NCBI RefSeq assembly: GCF_031846245.1
Contig: NZ_JAVRIC010000010.1
Coordinates: 59,961-123,960 of the forward strand
Source: Banduia mediterranea
Lineage (GTDB): Bacteria; Pseudomonadota; Gammaproteobacteria; Nevskiales; Nevskiaceae
Direction: 5' to 3'
Length of the DNA stretch: 64,000 nt
Positions 36,990 through 47,503 of this stretch are shown here, piece by piece. Position numbers and translations under genes: made by a program. The notes beneath the pieces were generated by a model, which worked only from the letters and a program-made list of their open reading frames with translations, was not told where the DNA came from and searched no databases. Position 1 is the stretch's first letter. The number at the start of each line of letters is the position of its first letter.

Positions 36990-37381
36990 CCGGGGAACGT
37001 AGCGAAGCCAAAGAAATTCGGCAAGGAACAAGACCCGACCCCAATGCCCTGCCCGACCCCAATGCCCTGCCGTGTGAGCCGGGCGCGGCGGGGCATAGGG
37101 AGCGACTCGGTCTAATAACGGGTGATGGAGTGTAGCGAAAACCGTGGTCTGTCCCCCGTTACTCCTTAGATTCCGTCAGAAGAGAAGTAAACAAAATCAG
37201 TATGTTGTATGGCTTGGTGAAGCACCATGAATGTACGGAAAGCTGTACTGAGGGCGTTCGCAAGTAAATGATCGCTGTGATCGAGCTCGCCCACGGTTCG
37301 GGCTTGTCGTACCCTGAGATACCGGATTGGGTTGCTTCGCAACAGGCGAGGCGGCTGATCGACGTTGCCAGGGAGTCAAGC
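36990..37381. other. 392-bp intergenic region with short direct repeats
   Basis: CGACCCCAATGCCCTGCC is repeated head to tail at about 37039-37074, beside the RAYT fossil. The remainder up to 37270 is relatively AT-rich with no supported gene. The promoter of the downstream metallo-hydrolase gene should be at about 37270-37370. Confidence 0.45.
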
Positions 37382-38182
37382 ATGAACAAGGAATATCGAT
37401 CTACGCTCGCGGCGGTCGTTGCGATCTGCGCGCTGACCGCCTGCTCGCGCGACGAGGCCATGGCCGCGCCCGCGCCGGCCGAGACTGCGCCGATGCCGGC
37501 CGGAGGCGCTGTCGCCGAAACCTTCGAGGTGACGCCGGTTTCGCATGCCACGGCCGTCCTGCACTGGGCCGATAAGGTGATCTATCTCGACCCGGTGGGT
37601 GGAGCGGAGGCCTTCGCCGGTATGGATGCGCCGGATCTGGTGCTGGTCACCGATATTCACGGAGACCACCTCAGCGCGGACACGCTGACGGCGGTGATCG
37701 AGGACGGTACCGTCATCGTTGCGCCGCAGGCCGTGATCGATCAGCTGCCCGAGCCCCTCGCGCAGCGCACGACGATGCTCGCGAACGGGCAGAGCCTTAC
37801 CGAGCACGGCTTTTCGATCGAGGCGATACCGATGTACAACCTGCCCGAAAGCGCGGATGCGTTTCATCCCAAAGGGCGCGGCAATGGTTACGTGATCGAG
37901 CGCGAAGGTCTGCGCATCTACGTGGCAGGCGATACCGAGGACGTGCCGGAAATGCGTGCGCTCAAGGACATCGACGTGGCGTTCATTCCCATGAACCTGC
38001 CGTACACCATGACCGTGGAAGACGCCGCGGACGGGGTATTGGCCTTCGCCCCGAAGCGGGTTTACCCATATCACTTCCGTGGAACGGAGGGGCTCAGCGA
38101 TGTCGAAAAATTCAAATCCCTGGTGAACAGCGGCAATCCGGATATCGAGGTGGAACTGCTCGACTGGTATTCCGGCACCTAG
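37382..38182 (+). CDS. Metallo-beta-lactamase-fold lipoprotein (UlaG-like)
   Basis: A 266-residue exported hydrolase. The start at 37382 follows AGGGAG and gives a signal with lipobox LTACS. The mature domain is MBL-fold of the UlaG/YtkL type: SHATAVLHWADKVIYLDPVGG, DIHGDHLSADT (metal motif HxDH in shortened form), RIYVAGDTEDVPEM and the C-terminal YPYHFRGTE. It should act in the periplasm on an unknown ester or phosphodiester. A decayed relative of this superfamily lies at 6570. Confidence 0.87.
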   Translation: MNKEYRSTLAAVVAICALTACSRDEAMAAPAPAETAPMPAGGAVAETFEVTPVSHATAVLHWADKVIYLDPVGGAEAFAGMDAPDLVLVTDIHGDHLSADTLTAVIEDGTVIVAPQAVIDQLPEPLAQRTTMLANGQSLTEHGFSIEAIPMYNLPESADAFHPKGRGNGYVIEREGLRIYVAGDTEDVPEMRALKDIDVAFIPMNLPYTMTVEDAADGVLAFAPKRVYPYHFRGTEGLSDVEKFKSLVNSGNPDIEVELLDWYSGT

Positions 38183-38260
38183 TGTGGTGTCCCGGCGGTC
38201 AGGCAATCAATCGCGAAGGGATGGTGCTGCGAGACAAGGCGCGAGGAGGAGGCATGGCCG

Positions 38261-38941
38261 TTAGTTTCGGGCGCCGTGCACGAAGATTTTGACGGCCAGA
38301 TTCACGGTGCTCTCGATTTCGGCCTCGCTCGGCGTGTCGCCGATCACCGCGCGGTGGAAGATTGAGGTGATCGCCATGTCGTGGAACAGGGTCGCCGCTT
38401 GCTCGGGGTCGATGCGACGCACGGAGCCGGTCTGCTGGTGGTGGGCAATGAAGCCGGCGATGAAATGGCTGGACGCCGCCGGTCCATGGCGGAACCATGC
38501 CCGCGTGACTTCGGGGATGCGCGCGGCCTCGGACACGATCAGGCGCCAGTAGGCGAGGTGCCTCGGACGGAGCACAATCTCGAGTAGCTTGTTCGCGATT
38601 CGGCGCAGGCCGTTTTCCAGCCCCATGCGGCTCGTGCGCACGGCTTTGAGTTCGGCGACGAATTCGTCGCTGAGATCCTCGATGACGGTGACGAACAGGG
38701 CCTCCTTGTTGGCGAACTGGCTGTAGACCGTGGCCTTGGAGCCGCCGACACGCCTGACCACGTCGTCGATCGAGACGCCGTCGTAGCCGTGTTCCAGGAA
38801 CAGCGCGGTGGCGGCCTCACGGATGCGACGGTTGCGGTCGCGGCTGCGGGCAGTGCGAAACTGCTGAGCGCCGGCGACTGTGTCGGTCGGGCGAACGATC
38901 GTTTTCGCGGCGTCGCGGCGATCTACTCGCTTGTTGGTCAT
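38261..38941 (-). CDS. TetR/AcrR-family regulator upstream of the Pio-like operon
   Basis: A 226-residue TetR repressor. The helix-turn-helix lies unusually far in (residues about 35-80) after a polar extension: AATALFLEHGYDGVSIDDVVRRVGGSKATVYSQFANKEALF. The C-terminal domain resembles the AefR/AcrR-type TetR_C family. It is divergent from the decaheme operon with a 297-bp gap containing a palindromic candidate operator, so it probably regulates that operon and itself. The inducer is unknown. Confidence 0.87.
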   Translation of the reverse strand: MTNKRVDRRDAAKTIVRPTDTVAGAQQFRTARSRDRNRRIREAATALFLEHGYDGVSIDDVVRRVGGSKATVYSQFANKEALFVTVIEDLSDEFVAELKAVRTSRMGLENGLRRIANKLLEIVLRPRHLAYWRLIVSEAARIPEVTRAWFRHGPAASSHFIAGFIAHHQQTGSVRRIDPEQAATLFHDMAITSIFHRAVIGDTPSEAEIESTVNLAVKIFVHGARN

Positions 38942-39110
38942 AAGTCTGATGAGTCTCTGCTCGTGGCTCGGGTTCGCATTCCGCGATCACCCGCGGATGG
39001 CCAAATGAAATCAATGTCGCCCGCGTCGGTCAGCTGGGTCCGCACGCCGATGATGCAACGTATTTGCAAGCCTTGTACCTGAACGGCCGAGCCCTGCCGG
39101 ACTTTCTTGC

Positions 39111-39140
39111 TTGTACTGAACGGTACAGTTTGGTTATAGT
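39111..39140 (+). promoter_or_regulatory. Candidate promoter and TetR operator of the electron-transfer operon
   Basis: TTGTAC (39111-39116) and TATAGT (39135-39140) are spaced by 18 bases, like a sigma-70 promoter. A perfect palindrome, TGTAC-N6-GTACA at 39112-39127, overlaps the -35 box. A further TGTACA half-palindrome follows at 39139-39144, and a TGTAC lies at 39074. Binding of the divergent TetR here would block transcription. Confidence 0.55.
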
Positions 39141-39238
39141 GTACAAACGCGTTCGGTCGGGTCACAGGCCGGGCGCGAAATAACAAATCAGGTGTACCGA
39201 GCGGCAGCGTTCCTAAAGAACGCAAAGCGAGGGAGACG

Positions 39239-40330
39239 ATGAAGCGAACTGGGAGGTGGGCGAGCGCAGCGGCGACGCTGCTCGCGAGCGCCGCAATGCT
39301 GGTGGGGGCGATCACGGTGCACGCCCAGGACGACGCGGACAGCGCCGCGCCATCGAATCCACACAAGTTGCCGGAAACCGACATGGGCGTGGGCGCGATG
39401 CGCCACTACCTGGACATCGAAGCCGGCGTGGATGCGACTGGCGCCGTCTCACTGGCACACGCCGCAGCCGCCAGGAACCCTCAGGCTCCGGACGCGATCC
39501 CGATCGGCAGCGCCACCTGCGTGGCCTGCCACAGTCAGGAGAACCTGCAGTTCTCGCACACGATTCATGCTCGCGCGCTGCGTTCCGGTGCCCTGGGTTC
39601 GAACGCGGACCGCACCTGCGAAAGCTGCCATGGTCCCGGTTCGCTGCATGCCGCCAGCCCGACCGTTGCGGGCAGCATCATCGCCTTCACGCACGGCAGT
39701 GCCACGCCGGTGGAAACCCAGACCGAAACCTGCCTCGGCTGCCATACCGGCGGCGCGCGCCAGCACTGGATCGGTTCGATACACGAGGCGCGGGGACTGT
39801 CCTGTTCGGATTGCCACAATCCGATGGCGAAGATGTCGCCCGAGGGCCTGTTGACCAAGCAATCGATCAGCGAAACCTGCGCCGGCTGCCACCGCGACGT
39901 GCGCGCCAAGTTCAACCGGCGCTCACACATGCCCTTGCCGGAAGGGCAGATCTCCTGCGTGGATTGTCACAACCCGCATGGCACCGTCACCGATCCGCTG
40001 CTCAAGACCGATACCGTCAACGGCACCTGCTACACCTGCCATGCGGAGAAGCGCGGCCCCTTGCTGTTCGAACATCCGCCGGTCCGCGAGAGTTGCCTGA
40101 ATTGCCACGATCCGCATGGTTCCAACCAGCAGACCCTGCTGGTCGCGCCGCTGCCGATGCTGTGCCAGCAGTGCCACACGATGACGCTCCATCCCAACGA
40201 TCTGCAGACGCCGGCCGGCCTCGGTACCGGGTCCGCGCCCGACGAGCGTTTGATGGGACGCGCCTGCATCAGTTGCCACACCAATATCCACGGCTCGAAC
40301 AATCCGTCCGGCGCGAGGTTTCACAAGTAG
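39239..40330 (+). CDS. Decaheme c-type cytochrome, MtrA/PioA/DmsE family
   Basis: A 363-residue exported multiheme cytochrome with exactly ten CxxCH motifs between residues about 94 and 350 (CVACH, CESCH, CLGCH, CSDCH, CAGCH, CVDCH, CYTCH, CLNCH, CQQCH, CISCH). A signal peptide ends at VHAQD. Size and heme count match MtrA/DmsE, which thread through an outer-membrane porin and wire electrons across it; PioA is longer at its N-terminus. First gene of the operon, with GAGGGA before the ATG. The porin, diheme cytochrome and HiPIP genes follow, so a Pio-like (Fe(II) or electrode-oxidising) or reductive Mtr-like conduit is expected. Confidence 0.94.
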   Translation: MKRTGRWASAAATLLASAAMLVGAITVHAQDDADSAAPSNPHKLPETDMGVGAMRHYLDIEAGVDATGAVSLAHAAAARNPQAPDAIPIGSATCVACHSQENLQFSHTIHARALRSGALGSNADRTCESCHGPGSLHAASPTVAGSIIAFTHGSATPVETQTETCLGCHTGGARQHWIGSIHEARGLSCSDCHNPMAKMSPEGLLTKQSISETCAGCHRDVRAKFNRRSHMPLPEGQISCVDCHNPHGTVTDPLLKTDTVNGTCYTCHAEKRGPLLFEHPPVRESCLNCHDPHGSNQQTLLVAPLPMLCQQCHTMTLHPNDLQTPAGLGTGSAPDERLMGRACISCHTNIHGSNNPSGARFHK

Positions 40331-40345
40331 GCGGGGGAGGCAGAC

Positions 40346-42892
40346 ATGACAGTCAATCACGCTCTGATCGCACTGCTCGGGCTGGGTGTCGGTATCGCCT
40401 GCGCCCCGGCCTATGCCGATTCCAGCGACAGCGCCCGAGTGGCCGATATCCAATACGGCAACGGGCTCGATCCCAGTGGTTTCGCCGCGCTATCCGATCA
40501 AGCCGATCCGGTCGGAATGTCGTGGCTGCACGCCGGCAGTCTGCGTTCGCCCAGCGGTATCCCCTATGGCTTTCCCACGTTGCCGCCACCGGAGCACGAA
40601 CAGGGCGCATGGCGTTACAGCGGCCTGCTCAGCGCGGGCGTCATCAATCTTTCGGGCGACGACGATGCGCAGCTGTTCCGGCAATACAGCGACTGGAGCA
40701 ATGGCCTGGTGCTGGGTTCGCTCTGGTTCGACGCCTACCGCCCGGACAGCGGCCACTACGCGGATTTGCGCGCCAGCCACCTCAGCGAGAACGACCAGTT
40801 CTACCGCTTTCGCGCGGGACGCTACGGGCGCTACAAGATCGAAGGTTTCTACCGCGACATGCCGCATGTGGTTTCAACCACCGCGTACCCGATCTGGAAC
40901 GGCGTCGGTACCGATAGTCTGACGCTGCCCGAAGGACTCACGCCGGGCGCCAGCGATCCGGCCGCGATCGCGGCCGCGGTGTCTGGGGCGCCACGCAGCA
41001 CGGTTCGCGTCGACCGCACGCGCACCGGCCTGAGCGTCGAAGGCAATGTCGCGAAACGGTGGATCGGTTACGCCGCCGTCAGCAACGAGGAGCGCGACGG
41101 CACCCGTTTGTGGGGCGGGTCGATGTTCTTCAACTTCCCGTTCGCCAACAACGGCGGCATCGTCGAAACCGTGCGCCCGATCGACTTCACCACCACCGAC
41201 CTCAGCGTCGGCGCCCGCTTCGTCGGCGATCTCTGGCAGTTCAACGCGGTCTACAGCGGCTCGTTCTTCCGCAATCACAAGGACAGCCTCGATTTCGAAA
41301 GCCCGTTCATCCTTTCGCCGGTGACCGGTACGCCGGCGGCGGGTGTGGTGGGCTACGGCCAGTTCTCGCTGGAACCGGACAACGATGCGCACAACCTGCG
41401 CCTGGAACTGTCGCGCCGTCTTCCGTGGAACGGGCAGATGTCGCTGACCGGTGCGGTGGGCACGATGCGTCAGGACGAGACCCTGCTGGCGCCGGTGACT
41501 TGCGAAGGTTCGATCGGCGTTTCAGGAACGCCATTCGTGGCCGACTGCGCGAATTGGAACAGCAGCGCCTCGCTGTCGCAGACCAAGGCCGACGCGCGCA
41601 TCGACACCTTGCTGCTCGATGCCAAGTTCAGCTTCCGGCCCAGCGCAAAGTTCGGCTGGCGCGCCGAGCTGCGCCACTACGGCGAGGATAACAAGACGGA
41701 CTACCTGGCCTACAACCCCTTGACCGGCGAATACGGCTACATCTCCGAAAACGGCTCACAGGGCAGCGTCGTGCCTGGGGAAATGGGCATCTTCGACCCC
41801 AACAATCCGCTGTATCAGTCCTACTTCGCTCACATCCGTTCCACGCCGTACGCCACCGACAAGACCAATTTCGATCTCGGCGGAGACTGGCGTGTGAACT
41901 GGCAGAACACGCTGAGCCTCTCGTTCGGATTCGAGCGCCGCGAGCCTGAATATCGCGAACGGTCGAGGGTCGACGAAAGCCGCGCGACCCTGGCCTGGGT
42001 CAGCCGTTCGATCGCGAATGGCTCCCTGCGCGTGAGCTACGAGTTCGCCGACCGTGGCGGAGACAGCTACGACTATTTTCCGTATGACGCGTTCTACTCC
42101 ACCAGCATCGACGGCTTCGTGGAGAAAGAAGGCGCCAACCCGTTCACCGTGTCGGCGATGCGCAAGTACGACCTCAGCGACCGGCGCCAGCACAAATTCC
42201 GGGGAATCTTCATCCACCCGGTCGGGCAGGCCGGGACGGTCTCGACGATCCTGTACGGCCAATACAATGACTACAGCGCGCGCATCGGCCGTCAGGGCGA
42301 TCGCAACATCGGCCTGACGATGCAGTGGGACTACCAGCCAGCGCCCCATTTCAGCATGGGCGTCTATGCCGGGGCCGAGGTCGGCGAGATGAACATGGCC
42401 AACGTCTCCGACAACGAAGGCGTCGTCAGTTCCGACGCCGACCTGGGCGGCGACAAGTACCCCTTGGAGAACGTCTGGAAGGAAACCAGTCAGACGCAGG
42501 ATCTCAATTTTGGGCTCAATCTCGTGCGCGACTTCGGGCGTACCCGGGTCGACGCCGCCTACAGCTTCGTTTACGCGCGTGGCGAGATCGCCTACGACTA
42601 CGCTTCGCTGGGCGCCATCACCTTCAACCAGCAAGCCTATCCGGGGGAATTCTCCCCCTATCCGGACACGCACTACCGCGTGCACAGCGTCGATCTCGGA
42701 ATCACGCGCAATTTCTCACAGCGTTTCGCGGCGCGCCTGTTCGGACGTTACGAAGTCGGCGATTTCGACGATTGGCACTACCTTGGATTCGAAGACGCCA
42801 GGCTTTATGACCACCGCATCTACACCGACGAAGGCCCCAGCCGCCACTACGAAGCCAGCCTCGTCGGCGTGATGCTGCAGTTCAAGCTTTGA
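40346..42892 (+). CDS. MtrB/PioB-family outer-membrane porin
   Basis: An 848-residue barrel that should sheathe the decaheme cytochrome. A signal peptide ends PAYADSS. The early segment WRYSGLLSAGVINLSGDDDAQLFRQYSDW with YADLRASH, and the many alternating amphipathic strands, are those of the MtrB/PioB decaheme-associated family. It ends GVMLQFKL. The N-terminal CxxC of Shewanella MtrB is not seen. It starts 15 bp after the cytochrome gene with GGGGGAGG before the ATG, so the two are co-translated. Confidence 0.92.
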   Translation: MTVNHALIALLGLGVGIACAPAYADSSDSARVADIQYGNGLDPSGFAALSDQADPVGMSWLHAGSLRSPSGIPYGFPTLPPPEHEQGAWRYSGLLSAGVINLSGDDDAQLFRQYSDWSNGLVLGSLWFDAYRPDSGHYADLRASHLSENDQFYRFRAGRYGRYKIEGFYRDMPHVVSTTAYPIWNGVGTDSLTLPEGLTPGASDPAAIAAAVSGAPRSTVRVDRTRTGLSVEGNVAKRWIGYAAVSNEERDGTRLWGGSMFFNFPFANNGGIVETVRPIDFTTTDLSVGARFVGDLWQFNAVYSGSFFRNHKDSLDFESPFILSPVTGTPAAGVVGYGQFSLEPDNDAHNLRLELSRRLPWNGQMSLTGAVGTMRQDETLLAPVTCEGSIGVSGTPFVADCANWNSSASLSQTKADARIDTLLLDAKFSFRPSAKFGWRAELRHYGEDNKTDYLAYNPLTGEYGYISENGSQGSVVPGEMGIFDPNNPLYQSYFAHIRSTPYATDKTNFDLGGDWRVNWQNTLSLSFGFERREPEYRERSRVDESRATLAWVSRSIANGSLRVSYEFADRGGDSYDYFPYDAFYSTSIDGFVEKEGANPFTVSAMRKYDLSDRRQHKFRGIFIHPVGQAGTVSTILYGQYNDYSARIGRQGDRNIGLTMQWDYQPAPHFSMGVYAGAEVGEMNMANVSDNEGVVSSDADLGGDKYPLENVWKETSQTQDLNFGLNLVRDFGRTRVDAAYSFVYARGEIAYDYASLGAITFNQQAYPGEFSPYPDTHYRVHSVDLGITRNFSQRFAARLFGRYEVGDFDDWHYLGFEDARLYDHRIYTDEGPSRHYEASLVGVMLQFKL

Positions 42893-42902
42893 GGGGGCCA
42901 CC

Positions 42903-43589
42903 ATGAGATTGCCCAGGATCTTTGTCGCTGCGTGTCTAGTTCTCACGCTATCCGCAGGGCACGCCGCATCGGCAACGCCCGTGGACTTGCGAGGGGCGCC
43001 AGCGGTGCTGGCCGGTGACCCGCAGGCAGGCGAGGACAAGGCCGGTACCTGCCAGGCCTGTCACGGCCCGGCCGGCCACTCCGTGGTCCCGACCTTTCCC
43101 GTGCTGGCGGGACTGCCGCAAAGCTATCTCTACTTTCAACTGGCGGAGTTCAGGAGCGGAATCCGCAGTAATCCAGTGATGTCCGCCCAGGCCCAGGGTC
43201 TGAGCGAGCAGGACATGCTGGACCTTGCCGCGTACTTCTCGGCACAAGACGCCAAGCCGCTGGACGCAAGTGCCGAGGATCAGCTCATCGCTCGCGGCCG
43301 AGCGGTATTCGCCCAAGGCGATTCGCGGCAGGGCATACCGCCGTGCCAAGGCTGCCATGGCGCCGATGGTCGCGGCCCGCGCCCGCAGACGGCAAGCACG
43401 CGCACGCCATGGCACAGCTTTCCGTCGCTGGCCGGCCAGCAAAGCGCCTACGTGCTGTCCCAGCTCAAGGCATTCAAGAGCGGCGAACGTGATTCGAACA
43501 GCAACGCCCGTGTCATGCAGGGCGTGGTGCAGGGCATGGACGAAGCCACCATGCGGGCCCTGGCCGAGTACGTGAAGACGCTGCCCTGA
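42903..43589 (+). CDS. Diheme cytochrome c (c4/c553-like)
   Basis: A 228-residue periplasmic cytochrome with two class I domains: CQACHGPAGHS at about residue 50 and CQGCHGADGRGP at about 150. Candidate distal Met residues occur in NPVMSAQAQG and ARVMQGVVQGM. A signal peptide ends GHAASA. It lies 10 bp after the porin gene with AGGGGG upstream. It probably accepts or donates electrons at the periplasmic face of the decaheme conduit. It is the insertion that distinguishes this operon from a plain pioABC order. Confidence 0.92.
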   Translation: MRLPRIFVAACLVLTLSAGHAASATPVDLRGAPAVLAGDPQAGEDKAGTCQACHGPAGHSVVPTFPVLAGLPQSYLYFQLAEFRSGIRSNPVMSAQAQGLSEQDMLDLAAYFSAQDAKPLDASAEDQLIARGRAVFAQGDSRQGIPPCQGCHGADGRGPRPQTASTRTPWHSFPSLAGQQSAYVLSQLKAFKSGERDSNSNARVMQGVVQGMDEATMRALAEYVKTLP

Positions 43590-43675
43590 CGGCGGCGATC
43601 GAGGCACGGCGCGGTGGCCGTGTGAACATCAACAGGCTCCGGGCAACAGGCCCCCGAGCCTCACAGGAGAAAGGC

Positions 43676-44008
43676 ATGCAGAAGCAGTACGATCGCCGGC
43701 ATTTCATCAAGGTCGCAGGGGCTTCCCTGGCGACCGTCACCGTCGGTGGTCTATGGGCCGCTCCGGTGCTGGCGCAGGAAAAGCTGTCGACGAGCGATCC
43801 CACCGCACAGGCGCTGCACTTCGTCGAAGACGTGTCCGCGCTCGACAAGTCGCAGGCGCCGACCTACAAGGAAGGTAGCCATTGCGGCGATTGCGTGCTG
43901 TACCAGGCCGCATCCGAAAAGGACGGCTACGCGCCCTGCGGTGCGTTCGGCGGCAAGCTCGTCCCCCGGAACGGCTGGTGCGCAGCCTGGGCCGCGCAAC
44001 CGGCCTGA
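43676..44008 (+). CDS. High-potential iron-sulfur protein (PioC-like), Tat-exported
   Basis: A 110-residue HiPIP. A twin-arginine signal (DRRHFIKVAGASLATVTVGG) shows that it is folded with its [4Fe-4S] cluster before export. The four ligands are the Cys in HCGDC, YAPCGAF and NGWCAAW, in HiPIP spacing. The ATG at 43676 follows AGGAGA; the upstream in-frame GTG would lengthen the leader before the Tat motif. HiPIPs shuttle electrons in the periplasm, and PioC of Rhodopseudomonas is one. The last gene of the operon, 86 bp after the diheme cytochrome. Confidence 0.93.
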   Translation: MQKQYDRRHFIKVAGASLATVTVGGLWAAPVLAQEKLSTSDPTAQALHFVEDVSALDKSQAPTYKEGSHCGDCVLYQAASEKDGYAPCGAFGGKLVPRNGWCAAWAAQPA

Positions 44009-44023
44009 GGCTCGCGGCGGTAG

Positions 44024-46007
<1,984 letters not shown>

Positions 46008-46011
<4 letters not shown>

Positions 46012-46292
46012 GTCCGCACGGCAAGGACGAGGACGAAGTGCTGGCAGGCGTGCGCCGCCGCGTCGAGCGCGAGCGGCGCTGGCAGCGCGAGGGCGATCCC
46101 AGTCTGGCGCGCCAGTTCGCGCGTGTCGGCGTGCTCGGTTGGCTGGTGGTAGTGCCGGCGCTGCTCGGCATCGCCTTGGGCCGCTGGCTCGATCATCACT
46201 TCGACAGCGGCGTGTTCTTCGGCGGCGCGCTGCTGTTCGCCGGAATCTGTCTCGGCTGCTGGTCCGGCTGGCGCTGGATGCAGGAATCATGA
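46008..46292 (+). CDS. atpQ: N-ATPase AtpQ (AtpZ/AtpI-like)
   Basis: A 94-residue protein with a charged N-terminus and two membrane helices (VGVLGWLVVVPALLGIALGRWLD and GVFFGGALLFAGICLGCW), like AtpZ/AtpI proteins thought to aid c-ring assembly. Its position between atpC and atpR is diagnostic of N-ATPase operons. ATGA overlaps lie on both sides. Confidence 0.85.
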
Positions 46293-46555
46293 TCACGGCG
46301 GCCTGGACGCTGCTGTTCGCCGTGCTCGGCTTCGCGGCCGGCACCCTGCATGTCGCCAGCCTGGCCCGCAACGTACGCATGCTCACCGATGGCGGTTCGG
46401 CCCTGTCCACGGTGGGCCTGCTGGTGCTGCGTTTCGTCGTCAGTGGCCTGGTGCTGGTCTCGGCGGTTCACTATGGTCCGCTGCCTTTGCTGGCGGCGCT
46501 GGGCGGCTGGCACCTGGCCCGCAGCCGTGGATTGCGCGCGGAACGCGCCTCGTGA
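46289..46555 (+). CDS. atpR: N-ATPase AtpR subunit
   Basis: An 88-residue protein with about three membrane helices and the AtpR-type elements SLARNVRMLTDG and LLVLRFVVSGLVLVSA, containing a membrane-embedded Arg. It ends AALGGWHLARSRGLR. AtpR is found only in N-type operons and may work with AtpQ in rotor assembly. It overlaps atpB by GTGA. Confidence 0.85.
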   Translation: MITAAWTLLFAVLGFAAGTLHVASLARNVRMLTDGGSALSTVGLLVLRFVVSGLVLVSAVHYGPLPLLAALGGWHLARSRGLRAERAS

Positions 46556-47217
46556 AGTCGCCACTCGTCTCCGAAGTGCTGTTCCACATCGGCCCCGTGG
46601 CAATCGGGCATCAGGTTGCCGCCACCTGGGTGCTGATGGTGGCGTTGAGCCTGCTCTGCTATTTCGGTACGCGACGGCTCGAGGTCGAGGCGCTGGGCCA
46701 TTTGCAGGTGCTCTTCGAAGCTTTCGTTGAAACCGTGCAGTCGCAGATTCGCGACACCATAAAATGCGAGCCACGCCGCTTTCTGCCGCTGATCGCGACG
46801 CTGTTCCTGTTCATTTTCTTCGCCAATCTTTCGTCCCTGGTTCCCGGTTTCGAACCGCCGACCGCGTCGATCGAAACCGACGCAGCACTGGCGCTGATCG
46901 TGTTCTGCTCGGTGATCGTGGAGGGCCTGCGCGCGCACGGCCTGCTCGGCTATCTGCGGACCTTCGCCTCGCCGAGCTGGGTGATGATTCCGCTGAATCT
47001 GCTCGAACAGTTGACGCGCACGTTTTCGCTGATGGTGCGCCTGTTCGGCAACGTCATGAGCGGCGTGTTCGTGATCGCCGTGGTGCTGTCCCTGGCCGGC
47101 CTGTTCGTGCCGATTCCGTTCATGGCCCTGGACCTGCTCACGAGCGCGATCCAGGCCTACATCTTCACCGTGCTGGCGATGGTCTTCATCGGCGCCGCCG
47201 TGCACGAAGACAGCTGA
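46552..47217 (+). CDS. atpB: N-type ATPase a subunit
   Basis: A 221-residue stator membrane subunit with five to six helices. The essential helix carries NLLEQLTRTFSLMVRLFGNVMSG, including the conserved Arg that faces the c-ring, and QAYIFTVLAMVFIGAAV near the C-terminus. GTG start overlapping atpR. Supplies the ion half-channels. Confidence 0.93.
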   Translation: MKSPLVSEVLFHIGPVAIGHQVAATWVLMVALSLLCYFGTRRLEVEALGHLQVLFEAFVETVQSQIRDTIKCEPRRFLPLIATLFLFIFFANLSSLVPGFEPPTASIETDAALALIVFCSVIVEGLRAHGLLGYLRTFASPSWVMIPLNLLEQLTRTFSLMVRLFGNVMSGVFVIAVVLSLAGLFVPIPFMALDLLTSAIQAYIFTVLAMVFIGAAVHEDS

Positions 47218-47244
47218 AACCCACTCATTTCGAGGAAACCCCGC

Positions 47245-47496
47245 ATGGACATCAACTGGATCGAAGTCGTGAGCATCGTCAGCGCCGGCTTCGCCGTGGC
47301 TTTCGGCGCGCTCGGCCCGGCGCTTGCCGAAGGACGTTCGGTGGCGGCAGCGATGGACGCGCTGGCGCGCCAGCCGGAAGCCTCGGCAACGATCTCGCGC
47401 ACGCTGTTCGTGGGCCTGGCGATGATCGAGACCACGGCGATCTACTGTCTGGTCATCGCCTTGCTGCTGCTGTTCGCAAACCCGTTTGTCGCCTGA
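47245..47496 (+). CDS. atpE: N-type ATPase c subunit (two-carboxylate type)
   Basis: An 83-residue hairpin forming the rotor ring. Helix 1 carries Glu29 (GPALAEG) where Na+-binding Ilyobacter c has Gln32. Helix 2 carries the ion carboxylate Glu62 with Thr63, Thr64 and Tyr67 (MIETTAIY). The loop is ARQPEA. Two carboxylates plus a hydroxyl ligand are typical of N-ATPases, proposed to bind Na+. CGAGGAAAC precedes the ATG. Confidence 0.93.
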   Translation: MDINWIEVVSIVSAGFAVAFGALGPALAEGRSVAAAMDALARQPEASATISRTLFVGLAMIETTAIYCLVIALLLLFANPFVA

Positions 47497-47503
47497 GGCG
47501 CCC

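Noticed and set aside
37039..37074. Possible CRISPR-like tandem repeat
   Set aside because: There are only two adjacent copies of an 18-bp unit, with no spacers and no cas genes.
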